Shown: piece by piece, positions 25,670-34,847 of the stretch | How positions within the stretch are numbered: the first letter of the stretch is position 1 | Layout of the letters: every line of letters begins with the position of its first letter | Assembly (NCBI GenBank): GCA_946548715.1 | Contig: CAMNPZ010000009.1 | Span: forward strand, 1-34,847 | Length of the DNA: 34,847 nucleotides | Source: an uncultured Candidatus Saccharibacteria bacterium | Lineage (GTDB): Bacteria; Patescibacteriota; Saccharimonadia; Saccharimonadales; Saccharimonadaceae | Direction: 5' to 3' | Program-made: the position numbers and the translations under genes | Notes under the pieces: model-generated | Told to the model about the DNA's origin: nothing | Database searches by the model: none | Seen by the model: the letters and a program-made list of their open reading frames with translations, nothing else

Positions 25670-26389
25670 CTAGTTTGCGAAATAAAGCGCAAACCCTCTA
25701 GTTTTATATAAAGCGAAGTTCCTTTTCTTGGCGTATTCCGCGATTTGTTCGTGTTGGCACGGGTCCGCTTCTAGTATGAGATGCCGAATGCTTCGTTCTG
25801 CCACCTGGTCAATCAGCCGCTTGATTAACGCCAAGCCCCCATCTTCAGCATACAACGCCAAACGCGGTTCTTTCGCTAAGGCCTCCTTGTCGAGCCACTC
25901 CCAGTTTTCATCCACATAGGGCAAATTCGCCACCACGATATCTGGCTGTGCATTTATTCCATCCATCAAATCCGCCCGTACGAACTCTACATCAGCACTC
26001 AGCCTCTTGGCATTCTCACATGCTACCGCCAGCGCTTCTTCGGAAACGTCACTCGCGATTACTCTCGCCTCTGGCAGTTCTAATTTCAAAGTCACCGCGA
26101 TACACCCCGACCCTGTCCCTACATCCAGAATCGTCAAATCCTGCGGCAACACTGCCGCGCTCGGCTTCACCCCCGGCAAATACGGTTTACCCACCAAGTT
26201 CAGCATCATATCAATCATCTGCTCCGTCTCCGGGCGGGGGATTAGTACATCAGGATTAACAACAAACTCTCTACCATAAAAGTCAATAAACCGGGCGGGT
26301 GACGCCATTTTGGGGACCCCATTCGAGCTTGACGAGAATGGGGAAAAAGTGGCGGCAGGACCCGCCCCATCATTATAGACTTCTTTCAT
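25670..26389 (-). CDS. prmC: PrmC-like release-factor glutamine methyltransferase, N-terminal domain missing/replaced
   Basis: '[24 protein letters not shown]', '[15 protein letters not shown]', '[10 protein letters not shown]' (NPPY-type). Confidence 0.9.
   Translation of the reverse strand: MKEVYNDGAGPAATFSPFSSSSNGVPKMASPARFIDFYGREFVVNPDVLIPRPETEQMIDMMLNLVGKPYLPGVKPSAAVLPQDLTILDVGTGSGCIAVTLKLELPEARVIASDVSEEALAVACENAKRLSADVEFVRADLMDGINAQPDIVVANLPYVDENWEWLDKEALAKEPRLALYAEDGGLALIKRLIDQVAERSIRHLILEADPCQHEQIAEYAKKRNFALYKTRGFALYFAN
26293..26367. repeat. 75-bp palindromic element (family 1, copy B) inside the prmC coding sequence
   Basis: GGGCGGGT-GACGCC...GGCGGCAGG-ACCCGCCC. Confidence 0.85.
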
Positions 26390-27404
26390 GCCTGGTGAGT
26401 TCTGTGATTATGTCGTCAATATCCCCATCCATCACCGCTGGAATATTGGAGCGTGAATAATGAATCCGATGGTCAGTCACGCGGTCTTGCGGGAAATTAT
26501 ACGTCCGAATCTTTTCTGAACGATCGCCTGTCCCAATCAAAGACTTTCGTGCTTCCGAAGCGTTTTTGCGTTCCTCTTCTTTCTTCTTTTCGAGCAGCCT
26601 CGTCCGTAACACGTTCATCGCCTTGATTCGGTTCTGCTGCTGACTCCGCTCATCTTGCATTGCCACCACAATCCCTGTCGGCAAATGTGTAATGCGCACC
26701 GCCGAATCAGTTGTGTTCACTCCCTGACCGCCGTGCCCGCCCGATCGGTAAATATCAATCCGCAAATCTTCTTGCTTAATCTCCAAATCCTGTTCCGAAG
26801 CTTCTGGTAATACCGCCACCGTTACAGTGGAAGTATGAATCCGCCCTTGCGATTCTGTCACCGGGACTCGTTGCACGCGGTGCACGCCACCTTCAAACTT
26901 CAGTTGTCCATAGGCATTGTCCCCGGAAATCTTAAATATCACTTCCTTCATCCCACCAGCTTCATTCTGGTTCTCCGAAATCAATTCAAATTTCAACCCG
27001 TGTCGTTCTGCGTATTTGATATACATCCGCTCCAGTTCGCCCGCAAACAGGGAAGCCTCATCGCCACCTGCACCCGCCCGAATTTCTACAATCGCCGGCT
27101 TATCATCTTCCGGGTCGCGTGGAATCAAGAGCTCTTCCAGTCGCGCCTCGGCTGTCGCAATTTCTTGCTTCAGACTCTCTATGTCCTCTCTTGCCATTTC
27201 ACCTAGCTCCGCATCATTTACGAGCGCTTCGGCCTCCATCAAATTGTTTTTTAACTGTTCAATCTTTTGATTTAATTCAACAATTTCTCTTAGCACTACC
27301 GCTCGCTTGCTTTTCGTCGCAAACTCTGCATCCGCGTAGGCCTCCGGCTGCGCCAGAAAATCCTCAATTAGCGATAGCTCCTCTTTAATTTTTTCTAAAT
27401 CCAT
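26373..27404 (-). CDS. prfA: Peptide chain release factor 1 (likely start [10 protein letters not shown]; track start 27425)
   Basis: '[19 protein letters not shown]', '[26 protein letters not shown]'; overlaps prmC by 17 nt. TATAAT lies within the longer ORF, 6 nt before this ATG. Confidence 0.95.
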   Translation of the reverse strand: MDLEKIKEELSLIEDFLAQPEAYADAEFATKSKRAVVLREIVELNQKIEQLKNNLMEAEALVNDAELGEMAREDIESLKQEIATAEARLEELLIPRDPEDDKPAIVEIRAGAGGDEASLFAGELERMYIKYAERHGLKFELISENQNEAGGMKEVIFKISGDNAYGQLKFEGGVHRVQRVPVTESQGRIHTSTVTVAVLPEASEQDLEIKQEDLRIDIYRSGGHGGQGVNTTDSAVRITHLPTGIVVAMQDERSQQQNRIKAMNVLRTRLLEKKKEEERKNASEARKSLIGTGDRSEKIRTYNFPQDRVTDHRIHYSRSNIPAVMDGDIDDIITELTRHERSL

Positions 27405-27427
27405 GGTATAATTATACCATACCATTT

Positions 27428-27504
27428 GGATCTTTAGCTCAGTTGGCTAGAGCGTACGATTCACATTCGTAAGGTCACTGGTTCGAGCCCAGTAAGATCC
27501 ACCA
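27428..27504 (+). tRNA. tRNA-Val (anticodon CAC), CCA encoded
   Basis: Full cloverleaf: GGATCTT/AAGATCC, GCTC/GAGC, TACGA-TTCACAT-TCGTA, ACTGG-TTCGAGC-CCAGT, ACCA. Confidence 0.95.
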
Positions 27505-27510
27505 ATTTTT

Positions 27511-28020
27511 ATGATGAATATTAAGCTTGCCCCACTAACCTTAGAAAACTCAGAATTTACTGAGTTTATTTTGAAGATGCGCTTAGATGATACAAATTAC
27601 GATTTTTATCAAGCGGATGCAGATTTAGAATCAGTAAAAAAATGGATAAGTAAAAATATAGCAAATAGAGATGAGTACTTTATCATCCTGAACGACGAAA
27701 AAATGGTGGGATATTGCGCACTATATAACTATAACCTCGAAAAGAAATCCGCAATGCTCAGTATCGGATTATATGGTGAAGACGCACGCGGAAAAGGCAT
27801 CGGCACGGCGGCAACTAAGCAATTGGTAAAATACGGTTTCGAGAATCGTGGCTTAAAAAGTATTCGACTATTAGTAAGCGAAGGAAACCCAGCCGCAATT
27901 AGAAGCTACGAAAAAGCTGGCTTTTCGAGTTTTGGCACGCAGCCGGCCAACCGTCCATACAATGGACAAATGTTTGATTTACGCCGAATGGCAATTATGA
28001 ATCCAAATTCTTTAGCTTAA
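27511..28020 (+). CDS. GNAT-family N-acetyltransferase
   Basis: 'GLYGEDARGKGIGTAATKQLVKYGFENRGLKSIRLLVSEGNPAAIRSYEKAGF'. Confidence 0.85.
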   Translation: MMNIKLAPLTLENSEFTEFILKMRLDDTNYDFYQADADLESVKKWISKNIANRDEYFIILNDEKMVGYCALYNYNLEKKSAMLSIGLYGEDARGKGIGTAATKQLVKYGFENRGLKSIRLLVSEGNPAAIRSYEKAGFSSFGTQPANRPYNGQMFDLRRMAIMNPNSLA

Positions 28021-28070
28021 TTGACTTCTTCGCATGCTGTTAAAGCCTGGTTAATTAAGGTCCACCAGCA

Positions 28071-28105
28071 AATAAAAAAAGACCCGCAGGCTCTTTATTT
28101 TATTT
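28071..28105. terminator. Bidirectional terminator-like hairpin
   Basis: AAATAAAAAAAGA-CCCGCAGG-CTCTTTATTTTATTT. Confidence 0.55.
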
Positions 28106-28253
28106 ACTGATAGCGTAGCTGGCTCGCCTCGTAAGGGGTTCGAATCGAGCGAGCGTAGCGAGCGACATCCCTACCCCTCATTTCCGAAACGACACCCTAC
28201 AGGATTTTTTTGCAAAGTGAAAAAGCATGATGTCACCCGCAACCGGAAAAATA

Positions 28254-28262
28254 TGATATAAT
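28254..28262 (+). promoter_or_regulatory. leuS promoter
   Basis: TGATATAAT. Confidence 0.6.
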
Positions 28263-28275
28263 ATAAAAATATTAG

Positions 28276-30693
28276 ATGGAGAATAGGCTCATGATAGAGC
28301 AATATGATGCAAATAAGATTGAAAGAAAATGGCAAAAAATCTGGATTGATAAAAATGCGTTTACAGCAAAGAATGATAGTAAGAAACCAAAGTATTACTA
28401 TTTAATTGAGTTTCCATACCCTTCAGGCGCAGGATTGCACGTCGGACATCTAAGAAGTTATGTGGCACTTGATTCGATGGCAAGGGTAAAGAGAATGCAG
28501 GGTTATAATGTGCTTTATCCGATTGGATGGGATGCTTTTGGTTTACCAGCAGAGCAATACGCTATCAAGAATCATATTTATCCAGCTGACGCAGTAAAAC
28601 AGAACATTGCGACATTTAAAAAGCAGATTAAAACTGTTGGGATATCGTTTGATTGGGATAGAGAGATAAATACTACTGACCCGGAGTATTATAAATGGAC
28701 ACAGTGGCAGTTTTTGCAGTTTTATAAACATAATATGGCTTATAAGGACAAAAAGGAGATTAATTGGTGTCCGAGTTGTAAAATAGGTTTGTCTAATGAA
28801 GAGTCGTCTGGAGGAGTTTGCGAACGTTGTGGCGGTAAAGTTGAGAAAAGGCTGAAAGAGCAATGGATGCTCAGGATGCGCGATTACGCAGAAATTCTGT
28901 TGAAGGGTCTGGACAAGACGGAATTTATTGATCGAGTCAAGAATGCACAGATTGAGTGGATTGGTAGGAGCGAAGGAGCGACTATTGATTTTTCTATTAA
29001 GGGTAGGGATAGTAAGATTACAGTTTTTACAACTCGTCCAGATACGATATTTGGTGCAACTTTTTTGGTAGTTTCGCCGGAGAATAAGTTTATTTTAGAA
29101 AACATTGACGTTGTTACAAATCAAGATGAGGTAAAAAAATACCAAAAGAAGGCAAGTGAAAAGAGTGATATTGAAAGGACTGATGTAACTCTTGAAAAGA
29201 CTGGTGTGATGCTAAATGGTATCGTGGCAATTAATCCAGTTAGCGGAAAGGAAATGCCGATCTATGTGGGCGATTATGTGTTGAATGATTACGGGACTGG
29301 TGCGATTATGGCGGTACCAGCTCATGATGAGCGAGATTATGAATTTGCAAGGAAACATGATTTAGAAATAGTGCCGGTGATTAAGGGAGGGGATATTGAG
29401 AAGAGCGCTTATGAAGGGGACGGTGAGCATATTAATTCTGAGTTTCTTAATGGGTTAAATCAGGCTGATGCAATCGCCAAGATGTTGCAATACTTAGAGG
29501 AGAACCATATTGGTGGTAAGAAGATTAATTATAGACTGCAAGACTGGGTATTTTCGCGTCAGCGGTTCTGGGGTGAGCCAATCCCAATGGTTTACTGTGA
29601 AAAATGTGGTTGGGTACCGGTACCGGAAGATGAATTGCCGGTTAAATTGCCGAAAGTGGCGGCTTATGAACCAACGGATGACGGCGAGAGCCCACTAGCC
29701 CGCATTAAGGATTGGGTGAATACGACTTGTCCAAAATGTGGTGGCGAGGCTAGACGCGAGACTGATACAATGCCAAACTGGGCCGGTTCATCATGGTACT
29801 GGTTGCGTTATATGGACCCGCATAATAAAGAGACGTTTGCTAGTGAGAAGGCAATGAAATATTGGAATATGGTGGATTATTACAATGGTGGGATGGAACA
29901 TGCAGCCCGGCATTTATTGTATGCTAGGTTTTGGAACAACTTTCTTCATAACCAGGGTTTGGTTCCTTTCCCGGAGCCATTTAAGAAACGGGTTGCTCAT
30001 GGGATGATTCTAGGTCCGGATGGACTAAAAATGAGTAAATCAAAGGGTAATGTGATTAATCCTGATAATGTGATTAAAAAAGTTGGAGCAGATGCTTTAC
30101 GTTGCTATGAGATGTTTATTGGTGACTATAAAGAAGATGCGGCTTGGACGGATAATGGCTTGTATGGCTGTAAGCGGTTCTTGGATAAGGTTTGGAATTT
30201 TCAAAATAAGTTGAACGATAGCGATGGTTATACGAAGGAACTTGAGGTGTTGATAAACCAAACTATTAAGAAAGTGACAAAAGATATAAATTCGATGAAG
30301 TATAATACGGCGGTATCGAGTTTGATGATTTTAGCTAATGCCTATGAAAAACAAAAATCGATTACTAGAAAAGATTTTAGAACTTTAATTCATCTTTTAA
30401 ATCCGATTTGTCCACATATAACTGAGGAATTGAATGAAGTATGTAAACTAGGGAAGGCTCTTTATGAGTCTGAGTGGCCAAAATATGATGAGAAAAAGAT
30501 TGAACAGGCAGATAAAAACATTGCCGTACAAGTAAACGGCAAGTTAAGAGGGTTAATCGTGGTGCCGAGCGACCTTTCGGAAAATGAGATAATTACTTTG
30601 GCTAAAGAAGAAGTTAATAAATATTTACTTGGTAAAACTATCAAAAAGACTATCTACGTGCAGGGTAGAATTGTAAATATTGTAGTTGGTTAA
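28276..30693 (+). CDS. leuS: Leucyl-tRNA synthetase (ATG 28291, MIEQYDANKIERKWQ, is a plausible start)
   Basis: 'FPYPSGAGLHVGHLRSY', 'LKMSKSKGNVINPD', 'HIGGKKINYRLQDWVFSRQRFWGEPIP'. Confidence 0.97.
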   Translation: MENRLMIEQYDANKIERKWQKIWIDKNAFTAKNDSKKPKYYYLIEFPYPSGAGLHVGHLRSYVALDSMARVKRMQGYNVLYPIGWDAFGLPAEQYAIKNHIYPADAVKQNIATFKKQIKTVGISFDWDREINTTDPEYYKWTQWQFLQFYKHNMAYKDKKEINWCPSCKIGLSNEESSGGVCERCGGKVEKRLKEQWMLRMRDYAEILLKGLDKTEFIDRVKNAQIEWIGRSEGATIDFSIKGRDSKITVFTTRPDTIFGATFLVVSPENKFILENIDVVTNQDEVKKYQKKASEKSDIERTDVTLEKTGVMLNGIVAINPVSGKEMPIYVGDYVLNDYGTGAIMAVPAHDERDYEFARKHDLEIVPVIKGGDIEKSAYEGDGEHINSEFLNGLNQADAIAKMLQYLEENHIGGKKINYRLQDWVFSRQRFWGEPIPMVYCEKCGWVPVPEDELPVKLPKVAAYEPTDDGESPLARIKDWVNTTCPKCGGEARRETDTMPNWAGSSWYWLRYMDPHNKETFASEKAMKYWNMVDYYNGGMEHAARHLLYARFWNNFLHNQGLVPFPEPFKKRVAHGMILGPDGLKMSKSKGNVINPDNVIKKVGADALRCYEMFIGDYKEDAAWTDNGLYGCKRFLDKVWNFQNKLNDSDGYTKELEVLINQTIKKVTKDINSMKYNTAVSSLMILANAYEKQKSITRKDFRTLIHLLNPICPHITEELNEVCKLGKALYESEWPKYDEKKIEQADKNIAVQVNGKLRGLIVVPSDLSENEIITLAKEEVNKYLLGKTIKKTIYVQGRIVNIVVG

Positions 30694-30803
30694 ACTATTT
30701 CTGTGAGTTTCCCATTTTTCATTTTGTAGATTTTGTTGGAGTACTTTTCTACGAAATCATTGTCATGCGATACAATGAGGAGGGTAAACTTGGCGGTTTG
30801 AAT
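30690..30803 (-). pseudogene. C-terminal remnant of an ABC-type (ABC-F-like) ATPase
   Basis: Minus frame reads IQTAKFTLLIVSHDNDFVEKYSNKIYKMKNGKLTEIV*, preceded by an in-frame TGA; H-loop SHD pattern. Confidence 0.6.
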
Positions 30804-30857
30804 TCAAGAAACTTAGGGTAAAATAATAGTATCCATTTTTGGAGCATTTTTACAACA

Positions 30858-30882
30858 AAAAACTGCCAAAAACGCAGTTTTT
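30858..30882. terminator. Terminator-like hairpin
   Basis: AAAAACTGC-CAAAAAC-GCAGTTTTT. Confidence 0.55.
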
Positions 30883-30923
30883 ACCACTGTTGAATCATCT
30901 GTTAATACCCTAAACAATCAGGT

Positions 30924-31445
30924 CTATGATTTAGCTTCTTTCAAAATCTCCAAGACCCGCTTTTCACGCTCCGCCATCTGCTTTTTAAACGCATCGTCAC
31001 TTTTAAAAACAGAGTTTGCTGCTATAGCTTCTTCGATTGGTACGAATCTTAGAACAAAATCTAGCGCCTTTTCTCCATCATCTAACTCTTGGCTGCCTAT
31101 CTCGTCTTCCACTTTACAAGTGTAGTAGAAATTTTGCTGAATATGAATAGTATCCTTACCAGATTCGTCGCCATTTTGAATCTTTAAGACTTCCCCAAAT
31201 TCTTTGACCGAGTCCGGAATAAGTGTCATACCAGTTTCTTCTTTGATTTCACGAGCTAATGTTTCAAGATGCGTTTCATCACCCTCAATTCCACCACCAG
31301 GAAATTTATAAAAATGGCACTTACGGCTATAAATCATTGCAATATTACCATCATGATCAAAAATAATTCCACGAACCGATGGGCGATAAAACTTTTTTCC
31401 GTTCGGATTATAATCTTTTAAATCAATAGTAAAAAGTTTTCTCAT
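30924..31445 (-). CDS. NUDIX hydrolase
   Basis: Nudix box 'GGGIEGDETHLETLAREIKEETGM'. Confidence 0.9.
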   Translation of the reverse strand: MRKLFTIDLKDYNPNGKKFYRPSVRGIIFDHDGNIAMIYSRKCHFYKFPGGGIEGDETHLETLAREIKEETGMTLIPDSVKEFGEVLKIQNGDESGKDTIHIQQNFYYTCKVEDEIGSQELDDGEKALDFVLRFVPIEEAIAANSVFKSDDAFKKQMAEREKRVLEILKEAKS

Positions 31446-31457
31446 ATCACTATTGTA

Positions 31458-31862
31458 TCATAAGATTCGCTTTGCCCACTTCGGTGGTTTCATGCCAAAC
31501 ATAATCTCTGGCGTGTGCAAATTCACTATATCAGGTTCTACTCCGTAATAGTGTTGATAAGTAGTATCTACCGAACCAAATTTTGCTTGTTCTTTCTCAA
31601 ATCCAAGTTTTTCTGCTGTTTCCCAGACCAATTCTTCGCTTGGTCCTTCTATCTCTATGAAAGTCGGTAACCATGGCCAGGTATCGATGCAAATTTCTAC
31701 TTCGCCGAACTTCCAAATTTCTCGCTTAGTTTCTTGGTGAGCTTTAGTTTTAAGCCCACAGCCCCTCAAAAAGAGAATTGCATCATCATAATCGTTTACT
31801 TCAATATTAACTTCTTTTGTGCCGAGAATAGAATGATCGTCACTGACATTCTTATAAGTCAT
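31458..31862 (-). CDS. CYTH-domain protein, N-terminally truncated
   Basis: 'KREIWKFGEVEICIDTWPWLPTFIEIEGPSEE'; same frame upstream continues FARVRDEGDKIVMTYK but reaches a stop before any ExExK motif. Confidence 0.7.
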   Translation of the reverse strand: MTYKNVSDDHSILGTKEVNIEVNDYDDAILFLRGCGLKTKAHQETKREIWKFGEVEICIDTWPWLPTFIEIEGPSEELVWETAEKLGFEKEQAKFGSVDTTYQHYYGVEPDIVNLHTPEIMFGMKPPKWAKRIL

Positions 31863-31878
31863 AACGATTTTATCACCT

Positions 31879-32187
31879 TCATCTCGAACACGAGCAAAAG
31901 AATGTTCGCCAGTATATTACTTCAACGCCGCCCTTATCGCTACCAGCCCAATACGTAACAACCGGCTCACCAATAAGCTCAATATTGTTCTCTTCGAAAA
32001 TAGTATTATTGTATATTTCGTATGGCGCATTAACATTGAACGCTAAGATGACATAAATAACAGCCGCGATAATCGTGATAGCTCCAGTAATAAGGCGCGA
32101 TTTTTTATTCTTTAGAATAGCAAAAATAATCAATCCTGGCCAAGTCAGAGTTATGCCTCCAAACAGCTTTTCGAAAATCTTCTTCAT
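31879..32187 (-). CDS. Small membrane protein, apparently truncated/fused at its C-terminus
   Basis: Two TM segments; final residues (IYWRTFFCSCSR) are the out-of-frame 5' part of the CYTH region. Confidence 0.45.
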   Translation of the reverse strand: MKKIFEKLFGGITLTWPGLIIFAILKNKKSRLITGAITIIAAVIYVILAFNVNAPYEIYNNTIFEENNIELIGEPVVTYWAGSDKGGVEVIYWRTFFCSCSR

Positions 32188-32277
32188 ATATTATTATAAC
32201 ACTAGTAAAATATACTATTTTGTCATATTTAAATCATGGTAAAATAATTACAGTGCAAAGCAATAAAAGGAGCTCAC

Positions 32278-34746
32278 ATGGATGATTTAGTATCACTCCA
32301 AGATTTATTCACAAAAAGACTTTTTAGAATACCAGATTATCAGCGTGGATATTCCTGGACGAATCAACAACTTGCAGAATTCTGGGAGGACATCATTAAC
32401 CTGCCGACAGGTAAAGACCATTATACTGGCATGATTTCTCTCCGTAAACTTAATATTGAGACTTTGGATTCTTGGAATGATGAAAAATGGCTCCTTAGGG
32501 ATTGGGGATATAATGCATATCATGTCGTTGATGGTCAACAACGTCTTACAACTTTCGTCATTCTTATCAATGAACTCGTAAACTTTTACAAAGAATTGCC
32601 AGATAATCACGGTAAAGCCGAGCGGGAAATTTTTGTGAACAGTATACCTTTAAGTACAATTAGAGAAGAATACCTATGCATTATAAAACCAGATTCTTTT
32701 AATCAGCTAAAAACCTATAAATTTGGTTACGAAGTAGATAACCCGAGTTATGAATTCTTTAAGAGCCGTATCCTAGAGGAGACGAATCCAGGTGATATAC
32801 AAGAAACCTTCTATACCCTAAATCTCGAAAATGCCAAAAGGTTCTTCTGGGAGGCTCTCCGCGAGGCGTATAAGAAATACGGAATAGAAGAGATTAATGA
32901 GTTATATATAAAACTTACGCAGAGGCTCAAGTTTAATATCTATAATATCGATGATGATTTCAATGTATTTGTCGCTTTCGAAACAATGAATAATCGCGGC
33001 AAAAAACTGTCTAATTTAGAGTTACTTAAAAACCGTTTAATATATCTTTCGACGCTATTTAATACTGAAGAGGACGTCAAAGCTTCTATTAGGAACAGAA
33101 TCAATGATGCCTGGAAAACAGTCTATGGATTCCTCGGGAAGAATAAAGAAAAAGCATTGAATGATGATGAGTATCTTCAGGCACACTGGATTATTTATTA
33201 TGGATATACGAGACAAGCAAAAAATGACTATGTGACTTTTCTTTTGAATAAGCAGTTCACACAAAAAAGAATACTCGAGAAGATTGAAAACAAGAGCGAG
33301 TTGGAAGAAACAGGGAACGACGAAATCTCACTGGATGGAGATGGCGATAACGAGATCGAAGACACGACTAAACAGGATACCGTAACGGAAGACATGAATA
33401 AGCTAACAATCGGCGATATTGGTAATTATGTCGATAGTATGAAGAAGCTAATTCCGTTCTGGTATTGTATAAATTTTCCTGATAAGTCCAATTTGCCGGA
33501 GGAGATGAAAGCTTGGCTTGACCGCATTAATAGGATTGGTTTCGTATATTTCAAACCACTTACGACGGTAGTTTTAGCAAAAGAGAACATTTTATACGAA
33601 GACAAAATTGAATACTTGAAGCGGGTCGAGCGTTTCATCTTTATGCATTTCCGTCTTGCGGGTGATATGTCTTCATTTCGTAACACGGTGTATTATAAGC
33701 TAGCTCATGATTTGTACCACGACGTCAAAAGCATTAAATATGTCCTAAACGAGCTAGACAAGATTGATGGTGTTGGTGAAAATGGAGTATTAACTATCGA
33801 CGCCGTTATCAATAACATACAAAGACTATTTAGAAACTACAAGGGGTACTATGATTGGTCGATTATTAGGTATTTTCTATATGAGTACGAAACCTATATA
33901 GCGAACGAAAATGAAGCACCAAAAACACTCTACCCCAAAGATATCTTCAGAAAAGACGAAAAAGATAAAGTCTCTATCGAGCATGTGTACCCACAAACTC
34001 CAACTGACGACTATTGGATCAACATTTTTAAAGACTACACTGGTGAGCAAAAAAAGCGTTTTAATGGCACATTGGGTAACTTGTTGCCGCTTTCACTCGC
34101 CATCAACAAGCGTCTTCAAAACAATCCCTTTCCGCAGAAAAGAGAGAGATATAAAGACGGCTCTCATAGCGAAGTTGAAGTCAGTAGATACGAAGACTGG
34201 GGCCCAGAAAGTATTCTTGAACGTGGCAAAAAAATGTTGAACTTCATGGCTGATAGATGGGGTTTCAAGTTCAAGAACGAATATGACATGCTTCGTCTTC
34301 TCGGTCTTGAATTTATGGGCGACGAGCCAGATGGTCCTCCCGATAATGAGGAGGATGATGATTCTACTTACTCCAAAAAGATGCAACGTTCTATTACAGA
34401 AGAGATGATTGAAAAGTCATATGAATTAGCCAAAGAAGTGTACAATTCTAATCTCGAAATGCAAGATGCTGTATCCGTTCTTGAAGATATGGGTATGAAC
34501 ACATCAAGCGCCTGGATGTACTTAGATTGTTTTGGCCACATGATGAATGGCGAATGTTATAAAAGAGACATTTCCAGAATAGCAGTTAATTATTACGTTG
34601 ATAATATCATGAAAGACTTCGGCAAAGAGTACAAACAAAAGGCAATCGAAGCAGTCCGCCAGAATTACCTATACAGAAAAGAAAAAGGATACAACATGCC
34701 TTGGCTCAAAGAGTGGTTAACTGTTCAGGGTGCCCTAGATAACTAG
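32278..34746 (+). CDS. GmrSD-like protein (DUF262 + DUF1524/HNH), candidate type IV modification-dependent restriction enzyme
   Basis: 'RIPDYQRGYSWTNQQLAEFWEDI', 'YHVVDGQQRLTTFVIL', 'FETMNNRGKKLSNLELLKNRLIYL', 'VSIEHVYPQ...GTLGNLLPLSLAINKRLQNNPFPQKRERY'. Confidence 0.85.
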   Translation: MDDLVSLQDLFTKRLFRIPDYQRGYSWTNQQLAEFWEDIINLPTGKDHYTGMISLRKLNIETLDSWNDEKWLLRDWGYNAYHVVDGQQRLTTFVILINELVNFYKELPDNHGKAEREIFVNSIPLSTIREEYLCIIKPDSFNQLKTYKFGYEVDNPSYEFFKSRILEETNPGDIQETFYTLNLENAKRFFWEALREAYKKYGIEEINELYIKLTQRLKFNIYNIDDDFNVFVAFETMNNRGKKLSNLELLKNRLIYLSTLFNTEEDVKASIRNRINDAWKTVYGFLGKNKEKALNDDEYLQAHWIIYYGYTRQAKNDYVTFLLNKQFTQKRILEKIENKSELEETGNDEISLDGDGDNEIEDTTKQDTVTEDMNKLTIGDIGNYVDSMKKLIPFWYCINFPDKSNLPEEMKAWLDRINRIGFVYFKPLTTVVLAKENILYEDKIEYLKRVERFIFMHFRLAGDMSSFRNTVYYKLAHDLYHDVKSIKYVLNELDKIDGVGENGVLTIDAVINNIQRLFRNYKGYYDWSIIRYFLYEYETYIANENEAPKTLYPKDIFRKDEKDKVSIEHVYPQTPTDDYWINIFKDYTGEQKKRFNGTLGNLLPLSLAINKRLQNNPFPQKRERYKDGSHSEVEVSRYEDWGPESILERGKKMLNFMADRWGFKFKNEYDMLRLLGLEFMGDEPDGPPDNEEDDDSTYSKKMQRSITEEMIEKSYELAKEVYNSNLEMQDAVSVLEDMGMNTSSAWMYLDCFGHMMNGECYKRDISRIAVNYYVDNIMKDFGKEYKQKAIEAVRQNYLYRKEKGYNMPWLKEWLTVQGALDN

Positions 34747-34786
34747 TAGTCATTTTATTGAACTTTATTCTAGACCTGCGTTTTGT

Positions 34787-34847
34787 CTATTTTTCTCCAT
34801 CAACAACCACTCTATATAATTCTTCAAGCTTTGCTCGTTGTTCTTCG
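34787..34847 (-). CDS. Possible 3' end of a minus-strand gene running off the window
   Basis: Frame ...EEQRAKLEELYRVVVDGEK* open to the right edge. Confidence 0.3.
   Translation of the reverse strand, partial: EEQRAKLEELYRVVVDGEK

Noticed and set aside
1-34847. CRISPR array or cas genes
   Set aside because: No regularly spaced direct repeats and no Cas proteins. The repeats seen are palindromes or in-gene tandem repeats.
1-34847. Alternative genetic code (TGA as Gly, as in some CPR)
   Set aside because: TGA ends the HD gene (8110) and the CYTH gene (31458), and conserved proteins read through normally with the standard code.

Overview
The window looks like part of a CPR-type genome, probably Saccharibacteria/TM7. 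This is inferred from gene content, leaderless-type promoters and C-rich lagging-strand genes; no database search was run. Housekeeping genes include ftsZ, an nrdR-like gene, mscS, a RelA/SpoT-type HD hydrolase, ileS, rplU, parA-parB, lepB, an htrA-like protease, prfA-prmC, tRNA-Val(CAC) and leuS. Accessory genes include two large surface proteins with FISUMP (Fib_succ_major) domains, a surface-protein operon ending in an LPNTG protein, a zeta-like kinase with a small partner ORF, a stand-alone CdiA-CT-like nuclease and a single-chain GmrSD-like enzyme at the right end. The most unusual signal is a set of long palindromic elements. Two are 75-bp copies with the same conserved ends, lying in-frame inside nrdR and prmC. 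A ~128-bp element is inserted in-frame in ileS. Others of 120-216 bp sit at gene 3' ends, including a 211-bp element with a perfect 38/38-bp inverted repeat whose left arm contains the last codons of parB. This resembles Rickettsia-type palindromic element insertion. A second notable locus is an orphan tRNase-like toxin followed by its own promoter and a ~50-nt hairpin RNA, bounded by two related inverted repeats. Several start codons sit 6-10 nt downstream of TGnTATAAT boxes, which suggests widespread leaderless mRNAs.
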